A model generated the notes under the pieces. That model ran no database searches, had not been told where the DNA came from, and was given only the letters and a program-made list of their open reading frames with translations. From positions 1 to 24,544 of IMG/VR virus record IMGVR_UViG_3300010885_046561: 24,544 nucleotides of DNA; one strand, given 5' to 3'. The translations under genes were made by a program, and so were the position numbers. The first letter of the stretch is position 1. Each line of letters begins with the position of its first letter. This document shows positions 15,995 to 21,956 of this stretch, piece after piece. The DNA comes from a virus.

Positions 15995-16141
15995 ATGATT
16001 AAAAATATAATTGACTTGCTTAATATGGGCGATTTTTATGGTGTTGATAAGAACATCGATATCGCAAAAGGCTTATACGCACTCCCATATACTTTTAAAC
16101 AAGGAAAGAAACAAATTAAAAGAATTTGGAAAAGTAAGTAG
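15995..16141 (+). CDS. Small 48-residue hypothetical protein
   Basis: An ATG at 15995 opens a 48-codon frame ending in TAG at 16139-16141, two bases before the tape measure start. The product begins MIKNIIDLLNMGDFYGVDKN and ends basic (KQGKKQIKRIWKSK). It fills what would otherwise be a 168-base gap in a genome with almost no gaps, which supports it as a real gene. An N-terminal amphipathic helix and basic C terminus are seen. In many phages, one or two small chaperone-type ORFs precede the tape measure gene; whether this is an analogue is not known. Confidence 0.55.
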   Translation: MIKNIIDLLNMGDFYGVDKNIDIAKGLYALPYTFKQGKKQIKRIWKSK

Positions 16142-16143
16142 CC

Positions 16144-17964
16144 ATGGCAGATAATGTAACCACATATACCACCGTTGTCGATGTTGAAGTAAAAGGCGCT
16201 GATGAGGTAAAGGATTTAGGCGATAAGACCGAAGAGGCCGATGGTAAGTTTAAATCACTTCGTTCTCAAATAAGAGAAACAACTGTTGCTTTACAAAAAT
16301 TAGCTGATGAAGGAAAAGCTGGAACTAAAGAATTCCAAAACCTATCAGATAAGTTAGATGATTTAGGTGATGCGCAGAAAAAGGTTGCATTCCAATCAGG
16401 TCAAATTGAAGATAAGTTAGCTGCATTGCCAGGTCCTATTGGACAGATAGGTAAAGGATTTTCATCTTTAAAAGATTCAGTAGATACATTTGGTAAAACT
16501 CTTACAATATCATTAGGTGTTGTGGGTTTATTAGTTGCAGCATTCTTTGCAATTAAAGAAGCATTAAGTAAAACAAAAGAAGGACAAGAAGGATTATCTA
16601 AAGCAATGTCTGCTTTCAATGATGTTCTTGCTCCATTATTTGCTATATTAGAAAAAGTTGGTTTAATAGTTCTTCCTATTATTACAAAAGGATTTGAAGT
16701 ATTAGGTAGTGTAATGAATAAAGTTGCAGGTTTCTTTGGAGCAACTAATGATAAGATTAAAGAAGTTAAAGGTTCATTAGAAGAAAACAATGAATATGCT
16801 AAAAAGTTAGCTGAAGATGAAAAAGCTAGAATAGATGCAATTAATAAAAAGAAAGCAGAAGATTTACAAAAGCATAAAGAATGGTTAGCTAAAAAGAAAG
16901 CAGCTGATGATAAAGCAGCAGCTGAGAAGAAAAAGAAAGATGAAGAAGATAGAAAGAACTTAGAAGATGCTAATAAAGTATTAGTTGAAGCATATCTTAC
17001 TACAATATCCGATAGAGATAAAGAAATATTTAAAAGAGGTGAGAAGTTAAACGCTGATATATTGGCATTAACTAAAGCTGGATATAAAGATTTAACTTCA
17101 GTAAAAGAAGCATACTATATTGAAATTGATAAAATAAATAAAAAGTATGATGATGAAGCAGCTAAGAAGATAGAGGAAGAGAATAAAAAGAAAGCAGATG
17201 AAGCTCAGAAGGCTAAAGATGAAGCTGAGAAATTAGCAAAAGAACAATTAGATAGAGATAATATATTAAGAGAAGATAAAGCAAACCTTTATCAATCTGA
17301 TTATGATTTAAAAAGAGCTACTAATGATGCAACATATCAAGATGAATTAGATTTATTTGATAGAACTAGACAATTAGGTCATGAAAATCTAATTGCTAAT
17401 AAAGCATCCAATGATGCAATTGCTGCATATGATAAACAAACTGCAGCTGTTAGAATACAAATTGAAAAAGCACAACAGGCATCTAAGTTAGCAATAATTT
17501 CAGATGCATTAGGACAAATCGCTGAAGCAGTTGGCGCACAAACTACGGCTGGAAAGGCTTTAGCTATAGCACAAGCAACGATTAATACTTACTTAGGTGC
17601 TACACAGGCATTAGCAACATATCCTCCTCCATTTGGAGCAATAGCAGCTGGAACTGTTATCTTAGCAGGTTTACTACAAGTTAAAAAGATTGTAGAAACT
17701 AAATTGCCACCTGTTCCTTTGCCAGGTGGTGGGCAAACAAGTGGAGGAGGTGGAACTAGCAATGCTCCATCTATGGCTGCACCATCTATTCCAACATTAT
17801 CAATGCCAGGTATTACAGCAACAGGTGGAACTAATCCAACTCAACAAATTGCAAATACATTAGCAGGTAGTACAAACAAACCAATTAAGGCATATGTGGT
17901 AAGTGGTGATGTATCATCTCAACAAGCTTTAGATAGAAGAACAACTAAAGCAGCTACATTTTAA
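16144..17964 (+). CDS. Tape measure protein
   Basis: The protein has 606 residues. An N-terminal part rich in charged helices (EVKGADEVKDLGDKTEEADG) carries heptad-like coiled coil to about residue 95. Hydrophobic segments follow at about 119-138 (LTISLGVVGLLVAAFFAIKE) and 161-182. A long Lys/Glu/Ala-rich coiled coil runs over about 205-395. A third hydrophobic region (about 465-520) includes GQIAEAVGAQTTAGKALAIA, typical of tape measure C-terminal halves. The end is Pro/Gly/Ser/Thr-rich. Such proteins fix tail length and later help DNA pass the host membrane. At 606 residues it implies a short tail, if the usual rough proportion of length to residues holds. It is encoded after the fibre and glycosyltransferases, not before the tail-tip genes. 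Confidence 0.75.
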   Translation: MADNVTTYTTVVDVEVKGADEVKDLGDKTEEADGKFKSLRSQIRETTVALQKLADEGKAGTKEFQNLSDKLDDLGDAQKKVAFQSGQIEDKLAALPGPIGQIGKGFSSLKDSVDTFGKTLTISLGVVGLLVAAFFAIKEALSKTKEGQEGLSKAMSAFNDVLAPLFAILEKVGLIVLPIITKGFEVLGSVMNKVAGFFGATNDKIKEVKGSLEENNEYAKKLAEDEKARIDAINKKKAEDLQKHKEWLAKKKAADDKAAAEKKKKDEEDRKNLEDANKVLVEAYLTTISDRDKEIFKRGEKLNADILALTKAGYKDLTSVKEAYYIEIDKINKKYDDEAAKKIEEENKKKADEAQKAKDEAEKLAKEQLDRDNILREDKANLYQSDYDLKRATNDATYQDELDLFDRTRQLGHENLIANKASNDAIAAYDKQTAAVRIQIEKAQQASKLAIISDALGQIAEAVGAQTTAGKALAIAQATINTYLGATQALATYPPPFGAIAAGTVILAGLLQVKKIVETKLPPVPLPGGGQTSGGGGTSNAPSMAAPSIPTLSMPGITATGGTNPTQQIANTLAGSTNKPIKAYVVSGDVSSQQALDRRTTKAATF

Positions 17965-17995
17965 GTAAATTTTAAATATTAAGTGTTAAATAGAC

Positions 17996-18751
17996 ATGAA
18001 ACTATACGAATTACAAATAGAAGATAATATGGATGAGGTATTCGCTATCTCATTAGTAGAAAATCCTGCCATTGAATCAGATTTTATATTTTTTAATAAA
18101 GAAACAATTCAATTTGCAGCAGTTGATAATTCTAAAAGAACTTTAATAGGACCTATCTTAATACCTGATAAAAAAATTATGAGAGTAGAAGCTGATGGTT
18201 CTCCATACGAAGTATTCTTTACAAAAGATACAGTACAAAAGTTAGCACAAAACTATTTAGCAAAGAAATATACTGATAAGGCTACGTTAGAACATGATGC
18301 TAAAATCAAAGGAGTTCATTTAGTAGAAAGTTGGATTAAAGAAGGTCAGTTAGATAAATCAAATCAATACGGATTAAACTTACCAAAAGGAACTTGGGTA
18401 GGTATGTTTAAAATTACCGATGATAAAATATGGAATGATTATATCAAAACAGGTAAAGTTAAAGGATTCAGCATTGAAGGTCTTTTCTCACACAAATTAA
18501 TTCAAGCTTCTTTAGAAGATATTTTAGAAAAAGAAATTACTGAGTTAAGTGATTATGAAGCGCAAGCAGTATTGAAGAAATTAAAACATATTATAAAATC
18601 TGATAATAGATTCAGAAAAGGGCAAAGAGTAGATGTATACGATATGGAAGGTGAATCACCATCTATACCAGCATCAACATACCCTGGCCAAAGTGGAACT
18701 AAAAAGAAAAAGAATTATATACATCCTGCATTGATAGGAACAAAAGATTAA
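17996..18751 (+). CDS. XkdF-like capsid maturation serine protease
   Basis: The protein has 251 residues. The N terminus (ISLVENPAIESDFIFFN) and RTLIGPILIPDKKIMRVE fit the XkdF/prohead-protease family, whose members cleave capsid and scaffold proteins during head maturation. LEHDAKIKGVHLVESWI gives the probable catalytic His100, with the family's conserved ESW (111-113). LPKGTWVGMFKI then leads to VKGFSIEGLF, with Ser159 in the characteristic G-F-S-I motif. The last 70 residues are basic and low-complexity and may be removed during maturation. The gene is about 16 kb downstream of the capsid gene, although proteases normally sit just before it. Residues 38-42 (IQFAA) share an F-A motif with several head proteins here. 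Confidence 0.75.
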   Translation: MKLYELQIEDNMDEVFAISLVENPAIESDFIFFNKETIQFAAVDNSKRTLIGPILIPDKKIMRVEADGSPYEVFFTKDTVQKLAQNYLAKKYTDKATLEHDAKIKGVHLVESWIKEGQLDKSNQYGLNLPKGTWVGMFKITDDKIWNDYIKTGKVKGFSIEGLFSHKLIQASLEDILEKEITELSDYEAQAVLKKLKHIIKSDNRFRKGQRVDVYDMEGESPSIPASTYPGQSGTKKKKNYIHPALIGTKD

Positions 18752-18753
18752 TT

Positions 18754-19122
18754 ATGGCAACATTTGTAGAATTTTTATCGGTATTAAACTCAGCTAAACA
18801 ACAAGCAATATTTTGGCATAATCAAACTGAAGTATATTCAGAACATAAAACTCTTAATGGATTTTATGATAGAATATTGGGACAATTAGATGGCTTAGTT
18901 GAATCGGTAGCAGGTATCTATGGTAGACCAAAAGGATATGAAGCACATGATTTTGTAGATTGGACTTCAACTGATGATACAATTACTTATTTCAAAAATT
19001 TATACAATTATGTAGAAACTGAAAGAAAAGGATTATATCAAGAAAGTTGGATTCAAAACCAAATAGATGAGATATCAGCACAAATATCACAAACTATCTA
19101 CTTACTTACATTAAAAAAATAA
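18754..19122 (+). CDS. Dps/ferritin-like helical protein (DUF5856-like)
   Basis: The 122-residue product is almost entirely helical. The first part, FLSVLNSAKQQAIFWHNQTE followed by VYSEHKTLNGFYDRILGQLD and GLVESVAGIYGR, has the spacing of a Dps-like four-helix bundle: a WH...T in helix 1 and a H...Y/D..L...D in helix 2. I recall similar phage proteins as DUF5856, described as ferritin-like. Whether metal-binding residues are complete cannot be settled by eye. It begins two bases after the protease gene and is followed by a cysteine-rich gene in a TAATATG junction. A virion-associated or DNA-protecting role is possible but unproven. Confidence 0.5.
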   Translation: MATFVEFLSVLNSAKQQAIFWHNQTEVYSEHKTLNGFYDRILGQLDGLVESVAGIYGRPKGYEAHDFVDWTSTDDTITYFKNLYNYVETERKGLYQESWIQNQIDEISAQISQTIYLLTLKK

Positions 19123-19123
19123 T

Positions 19124-19621
19124 ATGTTAGGAAATCAAAAAACATTAGGTAGATTAAAACAAATCCGTTTAGCTACTTGTCCTCCAGCAACTAAAGATAT
19201 TGCTACTAATTTAAAGAATAGACAAAATGCTATTGATACTGCTAATTACGGACCTCTTAATCCAAACGAACCTAACGAAGAGTATTGGATTGCTAAAGCA
19301 GATATTTTCAAAGGAAATGTTGAAGAAGCTAAAAAGGCATTGTGTGGCAATTGTGCATTCTTTAATCAAACTAAAGAAATACTTAATTGTATTGCTGAAG
19401 GAATTGGTGGAACACAAAAAGAAGAATGGGATACAATAGAAGCTGGTGATTTAGGATATTGTGAAGCATTTGATTTTAAATGTGCAGCTCAAAGAACTTG
19501 TGATGCTTGGGTAACAGGCGGACCAATAACATTAGATATTGAACCTAACCCTTGTTGGGAAGGATACGAACCAATAGGATTGAAGCCAGATGGTTCACCA
19601 AATTGTGTACCAATAAAGTAA
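19124..19621 (+). CDS. Cysteine-rich, HiPIP-like metal-binding protein
   Basis: The protein has 165 residues and nine cysteines. Residues 74-130 contain CGNCAFF, NC (89), LGYC (113), FKC (120) and RTCDAW (126), followed by GGPI. I recall this 'CgNCa.F ... C ... GyC ... fKC.a.rtCd.w..GGPi' pattern from cyanophage and pelagiphage proteins annotated as high-potential iron-sulfur-like. A separate C-terminal motif, NPCWEGYEPIGLKPDG followed by SPNCVP (144 and 161), is a short two-cysteine knot seen on other phage head proteins. It may bind an Fe-S cluster or zinc; no function is established. Its stop overlaps the next start (TAATG). Confidence 0.55.
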   Translation: MLGNQKTLGRLKQIRLATCPPATKDIATNLKNRQNAIDTANYGPLNPNEPNEEYWIAKADIFKGNVEEAKKALCGNCAFFNQTKEILNCIAEGIGGTQKEEWDTIEAGDLGYCEAFDFKCAAQRTCDAWVTGGPITLDIEPNPCWEGYEPIGLKPDGSPNCVPIK

Positions 19622-19962
19622 TGAATAGTAATACTATACATAATAAATTATTAAACTTCGCTGATTCATATAATGATTATCCTGAATCTGTAAAGAATAA
19701 TGCTAAAAGAGCATTAGATTGGGCTGATAAGAATGGTTGGGGTGATTGTGGAACTCCTGTTGGAAAACAAAGAGCTAATCAATTAGCTAAGGGAGAAAAC
19801 ATAACAAGGGAAACAATAGCAAGAATGGCATCATTTAAAAGACAACAACAAAATAAAGATGTTCCTTATAGTGAAGGATGTGGTGGATTGATGTGGGATG
19901 CTTGGGGTGGAACATCAGGTGTTGAATGGGCAATTAATAAATTGAAAGAAATAGATGGATAG
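19621..19962 (+). CDS. WGG-motif phage protein of unknown function
   Basis: The product has 113 residues from the ATG at 19621. An in-frame ATG at 19552 lies inside the upstream gene, and the TAATG overlap favours 19621. It reads YPESVKNNAKRALDWADKNG, then CGTPVGKQRANQLAKGENIT, then TIARMASFKRQQQNKD and LMWDAWGGTSGVEWAINKLK. I know this domain as a short phage module ('NAkral.w.e..g...cgT.VG..RAnQLA', 'MaSFkRh', 'WGG..gi.WA'), often found on its own or attached to maturation proteases and head proteins. Function is unknown. The protein ends overlapping the next gene by eight bases. Confidence 0.6.
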   Translation: MNSNTIHNKLLNFADSYNDYPESVKNNAKRALDWADKNGWGDCGTPVGKQRANQLAKGENITRETIARMASFKRQQQNKDVPYSEGCGGLMWDAWGGTSGVEWAINKLKEIDG

Positions 19963-20260
19963 TAATAAAGTACATACTAAAATATATTTTGCTAAAAAGC
20001 AATGGATATCTGCTTCTGAAATGGAAGATATGGTATTGACTTGGTACGAACCATTTAAAATCTATTCAAAGAAGTTAGATGGAAGTAATATGACAAGAGA
20101 TATGTATTCAGTAGCAGGTCCTTCGGGAGATGCAGTATATGATTACGAAGCAAAAGGATATATGGTATTATACGATACCGGTAAAAGAGATTTTAGAACA
20201 ATCGTTTGGGACAATGTTGAAAAACTTGTCAAAGATGGTACAACTTATTATATAAGATAA
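19955..20260 (+). CDS. Hypothetical 101-residue protein
   Basis: The product begins MDSNKVHTKIYFAKKQWISA and is predicted mixed alpha/beta. It has several aromatic strands (MVLTWYEPFKIYSKKLDG, GYMVLYDTGKRDFRTIVWDN) and ends GTTYYIR. It resembles no family I can name. The start overlaps the upstream stop by eight bases and its own stop overlaps a 22-codon ORF (TAATG), so it is embedded in the same translation chain as the cysteine-rich cluster. IYFAK at 10-14 repeats the F-A motif seen in the capsid, portal and protease proteins. Confidence 0.55.
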   Translation: MDSNKVHTKIYFAKKQWISASEMEDMVLTWYEPFKIYSKKLDGSNMTRDMYSVAGPSGDAVYDYEAKGYMVLYDTGKRDFRTIVWDNVEKLVKDGTTYYIR

Positions 20261-20328
20261 TGGAAAATTACGCAACAAGCTGTACTCAGCAAATAGTAAA
20301 TCAATCTATAACAATTTTAAAAAAGTAA
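20260..20328 (+). CDS. Possible 22-residue microprotein
   Basis: A frame from ATG 20260 to TAA 20326-20328 encodes 22 residues (MENYATSCTQQIVNQSITIL plus KK). It starts in a TAATG overlap with the upstream stop and ends in a TAATATG junction with the next gene, the same junction types used by proven-size genes here. Without it there would be a 69-base gap. It could be a real microprotein or a short leader that carries ribosomes to the next start. There is no composition evidence at this length. Confidence 0.35.
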   Translation: MENYATSCTQQIVNQSITILKK

Positions 20329-20329
20329 T

Positions 20330-20863
20330 ATGCCAGTTAAACCAACCGCATCTGAATCAGAGCAAGACTTTATAGGTAGATGTATGAGTGAAGAGAAAGA
20401 TTCTTTTCCAGATAATACACAAAGATACGCAGTATGCAAATCTAAATGGGATGCAGAAAATATGAGTTTAGCAGTAGAAGATACTTCTAAATTAATTGAA
20501 CCTAAACCAAACGAAAGTAGAGACCAATACATCAGAAGATGTGTTCCTACAATTTATAAAGCAGGTGGTGAATATGACCAAAGAACTGCAACTGCAATGT
20601 GTGCTGATAGATACGAAAATAGTAATACACTATTAAATAAACAATTGGATTCATTCAGTTCAGTAGCTAGAAAGATTAAATTATACTTTGCTGAAGATAC
20701 AGGTTTAGATATTAAAATGGAAGCTGAAAGAATTATGGAAGAACATGGTTTAGCAGCTTATCCTTGGGAGCAATGTATTGCTGACCAAACCAAACAATAT
20801 GGAGATGAGGAAACTGCAAAGAAAGTTTGTGGTTATATCAAATCTCAATATGGTGGTGAATAA
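20330..20863 (+). CDS. Triple cysteine-pair repeat phage protein
   Basis: The 177-residue protein has three copies of a helical, two-cysteine unit: about 10-42 (ESEQDFIGRCMSEEK ... QRYAVCKSKW, Cys18/Cys36), about 62-96 (ESRDQYIRRCVPTIYKAG ... ATAMCADRY, Cys71/Cys91) and about 143-174 (YPWEQCIADQTKQYGDEETA ... VCGYIKSQYG, Cys149/Cys167). The cysteines are spaced 18, 20 and 18 residues apart. I recall the 'E..fi.RCm.e....p...QR.AvC...W' unit from phage head and protease proteins, where it occurs alone or as an extension; its function is unknown. A helical linker with KLYFAEDTG (about 117-125) separates units two and three. Confidence 0.6.
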   Translation: MPVKPTASESEQDFIGRCMSEEKDSFPDNTQRYAVCKSKWDAENMSLAVEDTSKLIEPKPNESRDQYIRRCVPTIYKAGGEYDQRTATAMCADRYENSNTLLNKQLDSFSSVARKIKLYFAEDTGLDIKMEAERIMEEHGLAAYPWEQCIADQTKQYGDEETAKKVCGYIKSQYGGE

Positions 20864-20880
20864 CCTCTAATATAAAACAA

Positions 20881-21069
20881 ATGTTTAATATATTCAAAAA
20901 GAAAGATGATTTATATTATCGTCTTTATAATATTGAATTGAAACTAGAACATCAGCAAAAACAAACTGATGAATTAAGACAATTGATATTGGCTTTAGCT
21001 AAAGATATTAGTATAATGCAAAAAGAATTAAATTACTTATCGGATAACAAATACGGAAAAGCATTGTAA
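20881..21069 (+). CDS. Small coiled-coil protein
   Basis: The 62-residue protein has a basic N terminus (MFNIFKKKDD) and then a heptad-patterned helix (YRLYNIELKLEHQQKQTDEL, then RQLILALAKDISIMQKELNY) that should form a coiled coil over about residues 15-52. It has no cysteines or membrane segment. It is the last gene before the terminator at 21094 and 17 bases downstream of the preceding gene. Such short coiled coils in virion operons can be minor head or scaffold-like proteins, but none can be assigned here. Confidence 0.55.
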   Translation: MFNIFKKKDDLYYRLYNIELKLEHQQKQTDELRQLILALAKDISIMQKELNYLSDNKYGKAL

Positions 21070-21093
21070 GTAAAATCGAGAATAACTGAAATT

Positions 21094-21120
21094 AGGGGAT
21101 GCAGAAATGTATCCCTTTTT
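21094..21120 (+). terminator. Intrinsic terminator closing the late structural block
   Basis: AGGGGATGC (21094-21102) pairs with GTATCCCTT (21109-21117) around the loop AGAAAT, with two G-U pairs. Five T residues (21116-21120) follow. It lies 25 bases after the coiled-coil gene and just upstream of the promoter at 21174, so it separates the structural genes from the replication-type gene. Confidence 0.8.
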
Positions 21121-21156
21121 CGTTTGACAAAATTTCACGATATATATTGATGTAAG

Positions 21157-21175
21157 ATATGATTAACATATGATT
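21157..21175 (+). promoter_or_regulatory. Direct repeat, possible operator
   Basis: ATATGATT occurs at 21157-21164 and again at 21168-21175, an 11-base period, about one DNA helix turn. The second copy overlaps the first two bases of the promoter's TTTG box. Two sites on the same face of the helix next to a promoter are typical of a regulator binding site. The repeat is AT-rich, so chance cannot be excluded. Confidence 0.35.
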
Positions 21176-21205
21176 TGGAATTATGAAATATTTTTATTAT
21201 CTTTA
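21174..21205 (+). promoter_or_regulatory. Bacteroidota-type promoter for the 21235 gene
   Basis: TTTG (21174-21177), a 20-base spacer and TATCTTTA (21198-21205) match the Bacteroidota promoter pattern (TTTG at -33, TAnnTTTG at -7) with one difference in the last base. Transcription would start about 21212, some 23 bases before the ATG at 21235. A close copy lies at 21875. It follows the terminator at 21094, as an independent unit needs. Confidence 0.7.
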
Positions 21206-21234
21206 CATTATTAAATAACTAAAACAATAAAAAA

Positions 21235-21717
21235 ATGGCTAAAGACCCTGCGGTGTTATTTTACACCCAAGACTTCCTTGTAGGAACAATGACAATGAGT
21301 ATGGAACAAAAAGGTAAGTATATACACTTACTTTGTTTGCAGCATCAAAAATCAAAACTAACTTTAAAAGATTTGCAATCTGTATTAACTGATGAAGATG
21401 TAGATATTGCTGAAAGGTTTGTACAATATGATGATGGATTTTATTATAATATCAGAATGCAAGAAGAAGCTGATAAAAGAAAGAAATATACAGAAAGTAG
21501 AAGAAATAATAGAACTAAGAAACCATATGATATAGATGTGAATAAGATATCTAAATCATATGTTAATTCATATGTTAAACGTATGGAAAATGAAAATGCA
21601 ACTGTAAATGTAAATGAAGTTGCAACTGTAAATGCTAATATAAATTCTAGTAACAGTACTAGTACTAGCATAGACTTTGATAAATTAATAAATGATATTA
21701 AATCAGTAAGAATTTAA
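21235..21717 (+). CDS. Short DUF1376/DnaD-type replication protein
   Basis: The 160-residue product begins AKDPAVLFYTQDFLVGTMTM followed by SMEQKGKYIHLLCLQHQKSK. This matches the N-terminal winged-helix region of phage replication-initiation and DUF1376 proteins ('dp...Y..DFl.gT..ms..e.G.Yi.LLc.qh..g.l'). Residues about 75-110 are Arg/Lys-rich. The tail (about 115-150) is low-complexity Asn/Thr/Val/Ser (ATVNVNEVATVNANINSSNS), where longer family members have a DnaD helicase-loader domain. It is thus a short form, perhaps a regulator or truncated initiator. It has its own promoter and a following terminator, so it is a single-gene unit. Confidence 0.65.
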   Translation: MAKDPAVLFYTQDFLVGTMTMSMEQKGKYIHLLCLQHQKSKLTLKDLQSVLTDEDVDIAERFVQYDDGFYYNIRMQEEADKRKKYTESRRNNRTKKPYDIDVNKISKSYVNSYVKRMENENATVNVNEVATVNANINSSNSTSTSIDFDKLINDIKSVRI

Positions 21718-21743
21718 ATAAATTAATTACTTTTATAATCTAC

Positions 21744-21864
21744 ATATGTTATAGTAGAGTAAGGCTTAATCTCGTACTAAATCTATATTTACTATTTAAT
21801 ATTTAGTGCCTTACCACATAACATATTGAGCGTAGGTTTCTAGTCATTCCTACGCTCTTTTTTT
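21744..21864 (+). ncRNA. Candidate structured RNA with three nested helices
   Basis: Three perfect inverted-repeat helices nest around one loop: ATATGTTAT (21744-21752) with ATAACATAT (21818-21826), GTAAGGC (21759-21765) with GCCTTAC (21808-21814), and ACTAAAT (21776-21782) with ATTTAGT (21801-21807). This gives 23 pairs. The outer and middle helices are separated by a 6 x 3 internal loop, the middle and inner by a 10-base bulge on the 5' side only, and the apical loop has 18 bases. One base later comes a perfect terminator hairpin. The 239-base gap between genes (21718-21956) is otherwise non-coding apart from the promoter at 21875. It could be a stand-alone small RNA, a 3' UTR-derived RNA of the upstream gene, or a riboregulator. 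No clear promoter for it alone was seen. Confidence 0.6.
21828..21864 (+). terminator. Intrinsic terminator at the 3' end of the structured RNA
   Basis: GAGCGTAGG (21828-21836) pairs perfectly with CCTACGCTC (21849-21857) around a 12-base loop, followed by seven T residues (21858-21864). It ends the transcript of the 21235 gene and/or of the structured RNA. Confidence 0.9.
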
Positions 21865-21874
21865 GCCTAATACT

Positions 21875-21906
21875 TTTGGAAATATAAAATATTATTCGTA
21901 TCTTTA
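21875..21906 (+). promoter_or_regulatory. Second Bacteroidota-type promoter
   Basis: TTTG (21875-21878), a 20-base spacer and TATCTTTA (21899-21906) repeat the arrangement at 21174, and the spacers are also similar (both begin GAA and share AAATATT). It starts 10 bases after the preceding T-run. The ATG at 21906 overlaps the promoter box, so the nuclease gene must start further on, at 21957. Confidence 0.7.
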
Positions 21907-21956
21907 TGTTTGAAAAAAATCTATATATTTATTATAGTATACTAAAGATTACAAAA

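Noticed and set aside
21124-21152. TTGACA at 21124-21129 as a sigma-70 -35 box
   Set aside because: At 17 bases spacing the sequence is TTGATG, not a -10 box, while a good Bacteroidota-type promoter lies downstream at 21174.
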